Positions 1 to 7,952 of a DNA stretch of 64,000 nt are shown in pieces. The notes under the pieces are model-generated. The model made no database searches and had not been told where the DNA came from. It saw nothing but the letters and a program-made list of their open reading frames with translations. The translations under genes and the position numbers were made by a program. Source of the stretch: Candidatus Peregrinibacteria bacterium (GTDB taxonomy: Bacteria; Patescibacteriota; Gracilibacteria; Peribacterales; Peribacteraceae); contig JAUSFD010000029.1 in NCBI GenBank assembly GCA_030649955.1, forward strand, positions 62,001 to 126,000. The letters are read 5' to 3'. Every line of letters begins with the position of its first letter. Positions within the stretch are counted from its first letter, which is position 1.

Positions 1-520
1 CGCAATCCACCGCGATCTCTTTTGCACTGCTGCCGTGCTCGTTCACGGCTTCATGGATGATGTTTAGGTATGCAGGCATCATTCGTTGCACCGTTTCTGG
101 ATTGAAGAATGCATAGAGTTCTTTCTCTTGAGCCAATGATTCATACATCTTCATTACAGATTCCTTCCCTTCCGAAAATTTCACTTTGGGTGTGACGCTC
201 AACGTACTTTCAAGTGCTTGCAGGGTAGGTAATTTTTCTTCCAGCAAGAGCAATGTCTGTTTGATATTTCTTTCCTCGGCTTTCAGAACGTCGGCGATGT
301 CCTTCACGGGAATGCATTTCACGTACTTGATGCCTGCTCGATCAAACTCCTCGATGAGACGGTGCTCTTTCAATTTTTCCACGATGAAATACATCGATGA
401 TCGGGGTATGCCTACATGCTTTGCTACGACGCTGATTGGTTGCGCTCCCAGCGTGAGGAGTTTCGTGAACGTCTCTGTTTCTTTCGTAGAAAGCCCGAAT
501 CGAGAGAAGAGGTCATCCAT
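1..520 (-). CDS. TrmB-family transcriptional regulator (C-terminal part outside window)
   Basis: Reading the minus strand from an ATG at 520 gives an uninterrupted frame to base 1 (about 173 residues), so the gene is cut by the window edge. The N-terminal 70 residues form a winged helix of TrmB type: a helix-turn-helix around residues 28-50 (VAKHVGIPRSSMYFIVEKL) followed by a wing. A helical segment around residues 75-100 could be the dimerising coiled coil that links TrmB winged helices to a sensor domain. The gene is divergent from the ABC transporter operon at 643-3161 and probably controls it, as TrmB proteins often regulate adjacent uptake genes. The effector is unknown because the sensor part is missing. 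Confidence 0.75.
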   Translation of the reverse strand, partial: MDDLFSRFGLSTKETETFTKLLTLGAQPISVVAKHVGIPRSSMYFIVEKLKEHRLIEEFDRAGIKYVKCIPVKDIADVLKAEERNIKQTLLLLEEKLPTLQALESTLSVTPKVKFSEGKESVMKMYESLAQEKELYAFFNPETVQRMMPAYLNIIHEAVNEHGSSAKEIAVDC

Positions 521-591
521 TTAGTGTTGTCGAAAAAACTCGGCATAGCGATTTTACCTTAATAGAGAGAAGAAAACCACATAAATTTAAC

Positions 592-616
592 TATAGTCCG
601 TATTCATTGACTGAAT
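592..616 (+). promoter_or_regulatory. Promoter and possible operator of the ABC transporter operon
   Basis: A TATAGT box lies at 592-597. Just after it ATTCA-TTGAC-TGAAT (602-616) is an interrupted palindrome with perfect 5-bp arms. It sits in the divergent gap next to the TrmB-like gene, so it is a candidate operator for that regulator. This is inference from position and symmetry. Confidence 0.4.
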
Positions 617-642
617 TTGACACATTCGAATATCATTATTTT

Positions 643-1662
643 ATGCAATTTAGATCTATCCGCCATCACTCTCTCAAACGTCAATTACACGGGTTCATAT
701 GTCTGCCGTTTCTTGTTTTGTTGCTTGCAAGCTGCACAGCGAATATTAGCGAAACCGGCAAAACGACGTTTAAGATCAATGTAGATACATGGATTGGTTA
801 CGCGCCGCTTCGTCTCGCTCAAGAGAAAGGATTTTTCGAGGATGTTGATGTTCAGATCATCACAACACCCGACGTCGCTCAGCGAAAACTGATTCTTGAG
901 CGTGGAGAGAATCAGGCGATAGCAGAAACGGTGGATCAATTGGTTCTCGATCATAGTCAGGGCATCCATTCAGTTGCGGTGACAGGTCTTGATTTCTCAA
1001 ATGGTGCCGACGGCATCGTAGCCGTAGACACGATCAAGACTCTGCAGGATCTGAAAGGCAAGATAATCCTCGTGCAGAAGAACTACGTGAGTGAATCGCT
1101 CCTCAATTATCTGCTCGAACAGAATGGGATTGATTTCGAGGACGTCACGACGGTCGATACCGAGGCGGGAGCGGCTGGGGCTGCGTTCGCTGCGGGGAGA
1201 ACGGATGCGGCGGTTACATTCGAGCCGTGGCTTTCGAAAGCCAAGGAACGGACGGGAAGCCACATCTTGGCGACCAGCAAAGACGCTCCGGGCGTGGTCG
1301 TGGATATCCTCTCTGTACAGCAGGACTACCTCAAAACTCATCCGGACATCGTTGCGAAGGTTGTCCGTGGCTGGTTCAAGGCAGTCGAGTATTGGAAGCA
1401 GCATCCGGACGAATCAAATGCGATCATGGCGAAATATTATTCGGTGACACCGAAGGAGTTCGCCGATCAGGTCTCAGGTTTGGTTTGGCCATCGTATGAC
1501 GAAAACCTGACCTACTTCACGCAGAATGCGAAGCCAAGTATCTACGATGTCGCTGACACCTTCGTGAGCATCTTTCTGAAGACAGGGCAGATCCGGAGCA
1601 AACCGGATTTAGAACCCGCAGTCGATACATCGATTCTTCAGAATCTTCATGCAAAGCAGTAA
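643..1662 (+). CDS. ABC transporter substrate-binding lipoprotein, NMT1/SsuA/TauA type
   Basis: 339 residues from ATG 643, chosen because it gives a compact lipoprotein signal: a basic n-region, a hydrophobic core and the lipobox LLASC near residue 31. A TTG at 607 would add 12 residues and lies 9 bases after a TATAGT box, so it is not excluded. The mature part has the periplasmic-binding fold of the NMT1/SsuA class (WIGYAPLRLAQEKGFFEDV near the N-terminus, LKGKIILVQ in the middle). Homologues bind sulfonates, nitrate, pyrimidines or similar small organics; the ligand here cannot be read from sequence. The gene overlaps the permease by 14 bp, so the three genes form one operon. Confidence 0.85.
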   Translation: MQFRSIRHHSLKRQLHGFICLPFLVLLLASCTANISETGKTTFKINVDTWIGYAPLRLAQEKGFFEDVDVQIITTPDVAQRKLILERGENQAIAETVDQLVLDHSQGIHSVAVTGLDFSNGADGIVAVDTIKTLQDLKGKIILVQKNYVSESLLNYLLEQNGIDFEDVTTVDTEAGAAGAAFAAGRTDAAVTFEPWLSKAKERTGSHILATSKDAPGVVVDILSVQQDYLKTHPDIVAKVVRGWFKAVEYWKQHPDESNAIMAKYYSVTPKEFADQVSGLVWPSYDENLTYFTQNAKPSIYDVADTFVSIFLKTGQIRSKPDLEPAVDTSILQNLHAKQ

Positions 1663-2425
1663 ATGGAGTTCTACGGCTCTTGGATCGATCTCCTTTCTCT
1701 TGCTTCTGCTGCTCTGGAGCCTTGTGACATACACGGGTTTCGTGAAGGACTTTTTTCTTCCAACTCCAACGTCGCTGTTACACGGTTTCTTTTCGCTTTT
1801 CACACAACAGAGTTTCGCTAATGACGTGCTCATCAGTGTCTACCGCGTTCTCGTCGGATTCATCATCGCGGTCGTCTGCGCGGTTCCCTTGGGAATCATC
1901 GTTGGGCTCAACCGTCGAATGGAAGCGCTTGTAGAACCTATTGTTGGCTTCATCCGCTACACACCGACGCCCGCTCTGATTCCTCTTTTCATCTTGTGGT
2001 TCGGGATTGGAGAGACAGAGAAAATCATCGTGATTTCTCAAACTGTGTTCTTCCAGCTTGTGCTGATGGTGGCGAATTCCGTCTCCTTCATTCCGAAAGA
2101 AATTGTCGAATCGGCACGTACTCTCGGTGCAACGAAGTGGCAAATCATCACGCGCGTGGTTTTCCCCTACGTGAAACCACGGATCTATGATGATTTGCGC
2201 ATTTCGATCGGGTGGGCATGGTCAGCATTGATGGCAGCGGAAATCGTAGGAGCAACGTCGGGGATCGGGCTCGTTATTGTCGAGGCGCAAAGGCTCCTGC
2301 GTACCGAAAATGTCATGGCCGGAATTCTGGTCATCGGCCTCCTCGGTTTAGTCACCGATCTTGTCATGAAGCGCCTGTATCCACTCTTTTTCCCTTGGGC
2401 CCCCAAGCTTGAGCACCATGCTTGA
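1649..2425 (+). CDS. ABC transporter permease, SsuC/TauC type
   Basis: 258 residues with about six membrane helices. The cytoplasmic EAA loop that docks on the ATPase is seen as ESARTLGATKWQIITRVVFPYV around residues 152-173. Family members form a homodimeric channel for the substrate delivered by the upstream lipoprotein. The start overlaps the substrate-binding gene by 14 bp and the end overlaps the ATPase gene, so translation is probably coupled. Confidence 0.88.
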   Translation: MQSSKWSSTALGSISFLLLLLLWSLVTYTGFVKDFFLPTPTSLLHGFFSLFTQQSFANDVLISVYRVLVGFIIAVVCAVPLGIIVGLNRRMEALVEPIVGFIRYTPTPALIPLFILWFGIGETEKIIVISQTVFFQLVLMVANSVSFIPKEIVESARTLGATKWQIITRVVFPYVKPRIYDDLRISIGWAWSALMAAEIVGATSGIGLVIVEAQRLLRTENVMAGILVIGLLGLVTDLVMKRLYPLFFPWAPKLEHHA

Positions 2426-3161
2426 ACTCTCCCATGTTTCCAAGGGCTTCCGCGCTCAAGACGGCACGATGGTCGAAGCTGTGCAAGATGTGTCCATGAC
2501 CATCAAAGAAAAAGAGTTCGTGTCGATCGTAGGACCGAGCGGCTGCGGCAAAACCACACTATTGCGCATGATCGCGGGATTGGAAACGTCCGAAGCATCT
2601 TCTATCCGATTCAACGGGCATCCTGTGAACGTACCGGATCGGGAGCGCGGCATGGTCTTTCAGAGTTTCGCCCTCTTCCCATGGCTCAATGTCTACGACA
2701 ATATCGCCAGTGGTCTTCGTTTTGCAGGAAGATCCGATGAAGAGGTTTCAAAGACCGTTTCACGGTACTTGGGACTTACCGGTCTGGAAGCCTTCTCAAA
2801 AGCGTATCCCATGACCTTATCCGGCGGGATGAGGCAGCGTGTTGCGATCGCGCGAACTCTCGCCAATGATCCGAAAGTCATCCTCATGGACGAGCCATTC
2901 GGGTCGTTGGATTCGCAAACACGTTCACAGATGCAGGAGTTTCTTGCGGATCTCTGGGAGAAGGACAGTAAAATGGTTATCTTCGTAACACACGATATTG
3001 AGGAAGCAGTCTTCCTTTCAGATCGTGTTTTTCTGATGTCCCCTCGTCCGGGGCGGATTAAGAAGGAATTCATTATCCCTTTCGGTGTGAGCAGACCGCG
3101 AGAACTCAAATTCTCCGATGACTTCTTTGCACTGAAGAAGGAAATCATGAGACTTATATGA
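2418..3161 (+). CDS. ABC transporter ATP-binding protein, SsuB/TauB type
   Basis: 247 residues. The Walker A motif GPSGCGKTT is at 39-47, the Q-loop follows at about 82, the signature LSGGMRQ is at 134-140 and Walker B VILMDEP is at 154-160. The ATG at 2418 shares ATGCTTGA with the permease stop, a typical coupled junction; a TTG at 2409 is the alternative. It completes a three-part importer (binding lipoprotein, permease, ATPase) under probable TrmB control. Such small-organic importers are not a usual feature of reduced CPR genomes, and the operon lies in the lower-GC stretch. Confidence 0.92.
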   Translation: MLELSHVSKGFRAQDGTMVEAVQDVSMTIKEKEFVSIVGPSGCGKTTLLRMIAGLETSEASSIRFNGHPVNVPDRERGMVFQSFALFPWLNVYDNIASGLRFAGRSDEEVSKTVSRYLGLTGLEAFSKAYPMTLSGGMRQRVAIARTLANDPKVILMDEPFGSLDSQTRSQMQEFLADLWEKDSKMVIFVTHDIEEAVFLSDRVFLMSPRPGRIKKEFIIPFGVSRPRELKFSDDFFALKKEIMRLI

Positions 3162-3172
3162 AAGCTGAATCC

Positions 3173-4012
3173 CTATTCAAATAGCGTTGGTTCGCGCTTT
3201 GGTGGCCAGAAGCAGCCAATAATCAGGAAAGGATTGTCGGCCCATTCGTTGTACCGCCGTGTCGTTCCCATGAAGAAGTAGAGATCCCGTTTTAGAAACT
3301 CGTCAAAGTACTTCTCTCGCACCTTCGCACAGGCCACCGCTTCATCACCTTCTGCTCTTTCGAGGCAATTCCAGTAGAGCTGACCGATCTCCCAATCCTC
3401 GATCATAAGCGCGCTGCGCTTGCCTCGCATATCCTCGAACTCGTAGCGGAACTCATACGGAAGCTTGTCCATGATTTTGAAGGGGTTCTCGCCTCCCCCG
3501 AACAGATCGCGCTGCGCCTTGCGTGACTCGATCGCTTTCAACTTCTCAGGGTCCCATGTGCGCTGTTTGGCTGGCGTAATCTTGAAATCCAGAACGCGTG
3601 TGGGCTTGAACACGGCGAGCGATACCTGTTTGGCATCGTCGCGCTTGTTATCCGCGATCAGTTTCCCCAAATCATCGTAGACGTTACGGAGAACGACCTG
3701 CCTGCGTTTCTCCCATCCATTCTTCGTGTCGATAGAGCCGTGAAACGTGATGTCCTCGCACATGTTGTACGGTCGGAAGCTTTCCGGGCGAGGGTCGGAG
3801 GTGTTTTTCTGCACGTCGATCTCCACCCATTGGTACTTTTTGTACCACTTATCGAAGTCGAGTTTGCGGTAGACGATTGGATAGAGGCGCAACCAACGTC
3901 CGTCCGGCGTCATTCCGGCGGTACAGACGAGTTCGTCGTATTTAGTTGATAACGTGGGATACGTTTTGACGAGAATCAGGAGGCGTTCTCGCTTATAGGT
4001 GGACGAGTTCAT
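3173..4012 (-). CDS. Dual-OB-like protein paired with DUF488
   Basis: 279 residues from the ATG at 4012 (MNSSTYKRERLLIL); a longer frame to 4045 exists but its first residues are the antisense of the neighbour's C-terminus. The N-terminus has the pattern KTYPTLSTKYDELVCTAGM-x-GRWLRLYPI, which from memory is typical of the dual OB-containing domain found beside DUF488 genes. No transmembrane segment or catalytic motif is visible. It overlaps the upstream DUF488 gene by 20 bp, so the two are co-translated and probably act together, perhaps in nucleic-acid binding or defence. Function unproven. Confidence 0.6.
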   Translation of the reverse strand: MNSSTYKRERLLILVKTYPTLSTKYDELVCTAGMTPDGRWLRLYPIVYRKLDFDKWYKKYQWVEIDVQKNTSDPRPESFRPYNMCEDITFHGSIDTKNGWEKRRQVVLRNVYDDLGKLIADNKRDDAKQVSLAVFKPTRVLDFKITPAKQRTWDPEKLKAIESRKAQRDLFGGGENPFKIMDKLPYEFRYEFEDMRGKRSALMIEDWEIGQLYWNCLERAEGDEAVACAKVREKYFDEFLKRDLYFFMGTTRRYNEWADNPFLIIGCFWPPKREPTLFE

Positions 4013-4883
4013 AGGCGTTGCAGCAGCGGTTGGCCAGTTTGGCACTCGTGCGGCTGCGGTGGCAATGGCAAACGTTCGCCTCGAAGCACAGCAAAGCGAT
4101 GCGCTTTCCGGCTTTCAGCATGTTCGCGAGTTCATCGATGGCATCATCCTGATTTGCAAGCGTTGTTCTTTCGTACTCATCAAATAACTTCTTGTAATCT
4201 TCGTCGGTATCAAGTTCCTGCCGGAGATGCGACTCGATACCAAGCTGAGGCATGCCTTTGTACTCGATGCCGCTTGCTGTGCAGTAGTCTGCGAGCTTTG
4301 GGAAAGAAAACCCGAATTTCATGCTGCGGGGGTTATTCCGAATATCGACAAGTACATGGACGTTATTCCGAATTAACAGATTCAAAAATGCATCAATAGT
4401 TTTCCCTTCATAGCCGATTGAGAAAATGGTCGCCTTCTGCAGTGCTGGATCATGTCGTGGATCATGCTTCGTATATTTCCCTTCATGCAGTGGGTTACGA
4501 ATCGCGTAGTAAGGGTGGCGATGGTAGACCTGCTCTAGCAATACATTGTCTTTGGTTTTTCCGTATTGTCGGATCACATTCGCCAGCGCGTACAGGATAT
4601 CCGAATCCATCTCTTCCACTATTTCATGCACATTCTGCGTCAGAAGAAGGTCATTTTTGGATTCCTGTAAGTAGCCGCGTAGCTGCAACGAGCGAAGATC
4701 GGCATACAACACCTGTGAGAAGGGGCCGCGCTGATAGGGGTAAAAATCGTAAACATTCCTGCGTAACTCTTCCTCACACAGCAAAAACATATTCTTTAAC
4801 AGAAACAGTTTCGTACAAGATCTATCTAGGAGTGCTAGGAATGAAAGAAGCACTTTTTGCCGACTGAGGAGCGAGGAGGACAT
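3993..4883 (-). CDS. DUF488 protein with N-terminal winged-helix-like domain
   Basis: 296 residues from ATG 4883 (a GTG at 4919 is an alternative). The C-terminal half is DUF488: FSIGYEGKTIDAFLNLL, then VLVDIRNNPRSMKFGFS, and near the end the family hallmark CFEANVCHCHRS. The N-terminal 120 residues are not part of DUF488; they contain YDFYPYQRGPFSQVLYADL-x-L-x-GYL, which resembles the winged-helix-like fold of SocA/Panacea proteins. DUF488 proteins have no settled biochemical role but often sit in accessory or defence regions. The gene overlaps the dual-OB-like partner and lies in a lower-GC stretch, consistent with acquisition. Confidence 0.75.
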   Translation of the reverse strand: MSSSLLSRQKVLLSFLALLDRSCTKLFLLKNMFLLCEEELRRNVYDFYPYQRGPFSQVLYADLRSLQLRGYLQESKNDLLLTQNVHEIVEEMDSDILYALANVIRQYGKTKDNVLLEQVYHRHPYYAIRNPLHEGKYTKHDPRHDPALQKATIFSIGYEGKTIDAFLNLLIRNNVHVLVDIRNNPRSMKFGFSFPKLADYCTASGIEYKGMPQLGIESHLRQELDTDEDYKKLFDEYERTTLANQDDAIDELANMLKAGKRIALLCFEANVCHCHRSRTSAKLANRCCNAYELVHL

Positions 4884-4896
4884 GGTAATTATGGGA

Positions 4897-4908
4897 GAGT
4901 GTACACTC
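4897..4908. promoter_or_regulatory. Perfect 12-bp palindrome upstream of the DUF488 gene
   Basis: GAGTGTACACTC is fully self-complementary and contains a TACACT box, 14 bases before the ATG at 4883. It could be an operator for autoregulation by the winged-helix-like N-terminus of the DUF488 protein. This is inference only. Confidence 0.35.
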
Positions 4909-5156
4909 GTACACCTCACACTACAAGAACTTGTTACGTTAAATCATCTGCACATTATAAAAGCCTTCGCTTAGGAGCGCCAGAACGCAGCCAGTGCGAA
5001 TGTGCAGGGTGCAAACGGCAACTACTGTACATCACAGTCTGCAATGCAGGAATGCCTACGCAGCTGTCAGCGCTCCCATCCTCTGCATGACCGCTCCAAG
5101 ATCGACTTTCATCAGTTCTAACAGCATCCTCTCGATGCCGCCATTCATGTTCGAGC
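4909..5156. other. Gap without a convincing gene
   Basis: No recognisable gene. A 30-codon minus-strand frame (5056-5148) starting MNGGIERMLLELM could be a remnant or a microprotein, but nothing supports its expression. No clear terminator was found for the toxin gene that ends at 5157. Confidence 0.3.
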
Positions 5157-5426
5157 TTATAGGCCGAGCTCTGCGTGAGTACCCATTCTGAGAAAATGGA
5201 CAGTTCCAGCCTGAAATCTGAGGAGCACCACCCAATTTTGTCGTAGATGAATGTCCCATATACCTGCAAACGGACCTTGCAGAAGGTGTGGTTCGTATTT
5301 TGCCGGTGGAGGCCATGTCTGCATGATGACTGCGACGAATCCATCAAACAATGCCATGCTCTGGCCGGATTTCCTCCATTTTCGCACATCCTTGAGGAAT
5401 TGCCTGGAAAAATTAAGTTGCGGCAT
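5157..5426 (-). CDS. YafQ-type mRNA interferase toxin (RelE superfamily)
   Basis: 89 residues from ATG 5426. The fold signature of YafQ is visible: FSRQFLKDVRKW at the start, LLQGPFAGIWDIHL in the middle and the catalytic-type ending MGTHAEL, with the histidine in the usual place. YafQ-like toxins cleave mRNA in the ribosomal A site and are neutralised by a RelB/DinJ antitoxin. The gene overlaps the antitoxin gene by 14 bp, the usual antitoxin-first order. Confidence 0.85.
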   Translation of the reverse strand: MPQLNFSRQFLKDVRKWRKSGQSMALFDGFVAVIMQTWPPPAKYEPHLLQGPFAGIWDIHLRQNWVVLLRFQAGTVHFLRMGTHAELGL

Positions 5427-5697
5427 ACAGGGCTTTGAGTGCACTTTCGGCATCATCAAATGGGCCCAGTACATCTTCGTCTGCCATAGCTTCCGCTATG
5501 ATTTTGCGCGTCTTCGGGGAAGCCTTTCGCAGAGCAGGCAATGAAAACGGCAGAGTCTGACCAAGTGCGATTTGTGCGTAGAAAAGCCGAATGGCAGAGG
5601 ACGTGTCGAGTCCCAGTGCAAAGAGGACTTTTTCCGCCTCGCGTTTCAGCTTGGCTGGAAGTCGGATATGGAGATTGGCAGCGGATGATTTCTTCAT
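5413..5697 (-). CDS. RelB/DinJ-family antitoxin
   Basis: 94 residues. The N-terminus (LHIRLPAKLKREAEKVLFALGLDTSSAIRLFYAQIA) is the ribbon-helix-helix DNA-binding and dimerisation domain of DinJ/RelB antitoxins; the C-terminal part wraps the toxin. The ATG at 5697 is preferred over the GTG at 5703 because a TATACT box ends 6 bases before it. RHH antitoxins usually repress their own operon. Confidence 0.88.
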   Translation of the reverse strand: MKKSSAANLHIRLPAKLKREAEKVLFALGLDTSSAIRLFYAQIALGQTLPFSLPALRKASPKTRKIIAEAMADEDVLGPFDDAESALKALYAAT

Positions 5698-5703
5698 GTT
5701 CAC

Positions 5704-5732
5704 AGTATAACCGTTTGTGTTGCAGAAGACAA
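5704..5732 (-). promoter_or_regulatory. Promoter of the relB/yafQ-type operon
   Basis: On the minus strand TTGTCT, a 17-bp spacer and TATACT precede the antitoxin ATG by 6 bases. The transcript would start at or within a base of the start codon. Confidence 0.6.
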
Positions 5733-5758
5733 GACAAAAAGTTCACATCACGTCAGTC

Positions 5759-5786
5759 TTGATTTTTGGATATTTTTGGATAAAAT
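5759..5786 (+). promoter_or_regulatory. Promoter of the Fic gene
   Basis: TTGATT, a 16-bp spacer, TAAAAT, then 6 bases to the ATG at 5793. The geometry implies a leaderless transcript. Confidence 0.65.
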
Positions 5787-5792
5787 ATAGAC

Positions 5793-6863
5793 ATGGTTCC
5801 CTTCGACTCTCCTCAGGACAGGCGACAGAGCTCACCACAGGCTATGAAAGAACTCAAGAAAATCGATGATCTGCAGGCAGAGATCGATACCTTCCGTCCT
5901 TTCAGCCAGGAGCTCCTCGCGCTGTGGCAAGAGAGACTCCGCATTGATTGGACGTACAACTCCAATGCCATCGAAGGTAACACGCTCACGTATGGTGAGA
6001 CGGCGTTCTTCCTGCGCGAAGGACTCACATCGGAAGGGAAGCCCCTGAAAGATTACGTCGAGGCAAAGAACCACGCTGAGGCCATTGATTACCTGCGTGA
6101 AGTGGTGCAATCGAAACGAAGGCTCACAGAGGGCTTCATCAAAGCACTTCATGGATTACTCTTGCGCGACATTGACCACACCATCGCAAAGAGCGCAGAT
6201 GGAAAGCTGATCCATAAGCCTCTCAGCGCGGGGAAGTACAAGGTACGCCCGAATCACGTCCTCACCCTCTCGGGCACGATGCACAAGTACACGGAACCGA
6301 TCAAAGTCCTTGATGAAATGCAGAATCTTCTCCGGTGGCTCCAGGAGAACAGGAAGCTGCATCCTGTGGAACGCGCTGCCCTCTTCCACTACCGCTTCGT
6401 CTGCATTCACCCGTTCGACGATGGTAATGGCCGTATGGCGCGGCTCCTCATGAACTTGCTCCTCATGCAGGCAGGCTATCCGCCTTGTGTCGTGCGAAAC
6501 AGCAAACGCAGGGAGTACCTGCAGAGTCTTGAGCGCGCGGACAGTACGGGATCCACAGATGAGTTTCTGCACTGTATCGCTGGTGAGCTCATCCAAACAG
6601 AAGAGACCATGTTGAGGGTCTTGGAAGGCAAACCACTGCCCCCCATTCCAGGGGAAAAGCTCCACCGTGATGCACGCAGGGAACTCATTCTGAAGGCTAT
6701 CGGCACGGACACGCTCTCCATCAGTCAGATCAGTGATCGCGTGCTTCGCATCAAGCGACCAACGCTCAAGTATGATCTGCGTGCACTCGTGCGTGCAAGA
6801 AAGCTCAGAAAGAGTGGTGTTGGAAAAGGCGTGGTCTACACACGCACTGAACGTGCAGGATAG
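5793..6863 (+). CDS. Fic-domain protein (putative AMP-transferase)
   Basis: 356 residues. The Fic active-site motif HPFDDGNGRMAR is at 206-217 with the catalytic histidine at 206. The auto-inhibitory motif SNAIEGN at 57-63 matches (S/T)xxxE(G/N) and lies N-terminal to the Fic core, as in class II Fic proteins, so activity is expected to be self-restrained. Residues 280-350 look like a winged helix (ISQISDRVLRIKRPTLKYDLRAL). Fic enzymes mostly AMPylate proteins. It stands alone with its own promoter and no separate antitoxin gene, in line with the built-in inhibitory helix. Confidence 0.93.
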   Translation: MVPFDSPQDRRQSSPQAMKELKKIDDLQAEIDTFRPFSQELLALWQERLRIDWTYNSNAIEGNTLTYGETAFFLREGLTSEGKPLKDYVEAKNHAEAIDYLREVVQSKRRLTEGFIKALHGLLLRDIDHTIAKSADGKLIHKPLSAGKYKVRPNHVLTLSGTMHKYTEPIKVLDEMQNLLRWLQENRKLHPVERAALFHYRFVCIHPFDDGNGRMARLLMNLLLMQAGYPPCVVRNSKRREYLQSLERADSTGSTDEFLHCIAGELIQTEETMLRVLEGKPLPPIPGEKLHRDARRELILKAIGTDTLSISQISDRVLRIKRPTLKYDLRALVRARKLRKSGVGKGVVYTRTERAG

Positions 6864-6923
6864 CATTCTTTCCTCGGTTTCTTCGGTCTCCTTCCAGATG
6901 AGGATTGAACAGGAACAACCCTC

Positions 6924-7937
6924 TCACTTGAGGTACAGGAGCGGATTCTTCTTCACGCCATTGAGAATCACCTCGAAGTGAATGTGGATCCCCGTCTGAC
7001 CGTAGACGAGACCGGTGTTGCCCATCCAGGAAATCACCTGACCGCGCGTCACCTTGTCGCCTTCCTTCACGTAGAGCTCTTTGTTGTGTCCGTAGACCGT
7101 GATGAGCCCGTTGCCATGGTCGACCTCGATGACGTTGCCGTAGCCACCGTTCCACCCTGTGTCTGCGCGCAGCACCGTGCCGCCTTCGGCAGCGAAGATG
7201 GGCCCGCCGCCCTTGGTCTGAATATCCACCGCCCAGTGACCGGCGTGGTAGTACTGTGTGTAGAAGCAGTTGTTGCAGGGCATCTGCAGCACGCCCTCAG
7301 TCGCCGTCGCCTCGACAGCTTCTGGCGGTGCAGGTGTCCCAGCGGGTGTGGTCGGCTGCGGTGTGGTGGGATCTTTCTTCACCGGCGGTTTCTGTGCGAC
7401 CTGCGTGGGCACGACGATCGGCCTTCCTCCCGGGATGATGAGCTGCTGTCCTGCGACGATGAATCCTCCGTCGATGGAGTTCTGGCGCGAGATCTCTTCC
7501 ACGGGGATATCGTAGAGCTGGGAAATCGCTGAGAGGTTCTGGCCGCGCTTCACGGTGTGGAGCACGCCATTCACTGGGAGGATGAGGAGCTCCTGGTCCG
7601 GACGAATGGGGACGTTTGGCTGCAGATTGTTCGCCCACTGGATCGTCTGCACCGCGATACCGTAGCGCTGGGCAATGCGCTCCAAGCTGTCGCCGTCCTT
7701 CACCTGATGCACGATCCCCTCTGTGTACGCGAGGCGCGCGCCCTGCTCGCCCAGCGAGGAGCTCTTCATGAGGAACCCATCCTCGACGAAGAGGAATTGG
7801 TCCGGTGATTCCTCCGCCTCTGGGACGGAGAGTGCGGCCTTGGGCACGTACGGCGGCAGGAGCGACCCCACGACGAAGACCACCGCGCAGAGTATGCGGA
7901 CACGAAGCGAGAGCCAGCGCTGAGGAGGGGTGTGCAC
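6924..7937 (-). CDS. Secreted LysM-M23 murein endopeptidase
   Basis: 337 residues from a GTG at 7937. A membrane or signal segment spans about 12-30, two LysM domains span about 76-121 and 126-169, a Pro/Thr linker follows to about 215, and an M23 (LytM) domain ends the protein. The M23 zinc ligands are present: H234 and D238 (HWAVD) and H318/H320 (HIHFE). It should cleave peptide cross-links in peptidoglycan outside the membrane. Two cysteines (CNNC, about 221-224) precede the catalytic domain, an uncommon detail. It starts 15 bp after the carboxypeptidase gene, so both probably share a transcript. Confidence 0.92.
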   Translation of the reverse strand: MHTPPQRWLSLRVRILCAVVFVVGSLLPPYVPKAALSVPEAEESPDQFLFVEDGFLMKSSSLGEQGARLAYTEGIVHQVKDGDSLERIAQRYGIAVQTIQWANNLQPNVPIRPDQELLILPVNGVLHTVKRGQNLSAISQLYDIPVEEISRQNSIDGGFIVAGQQLIIPGGRPIVVPTQVAQKPPVKKDPTTPQPTTPAGTPAPPEAVEATATEGVLQMPCNNCFYTQYYHAGHWAVDIQTKGGGPIFAAEGGTVLRADTGWNGGYGNVIEVDHGNGLITVYGHNKELYVKEGDKVTRGQVISWMGNTGLVYGQTGIHIHFEVILNGVKKNPLLYLK

Positions 7938-7952
7938 GGGAGGGATGGGGGC

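Noticed and set aside
5056-5316. 86-codon minus-strand frame next to the YafQ-like gene
   Set aside because: Most of it overlaps the toxin gene in another frame; only the last 30 codons are free, and nothing supports expression.
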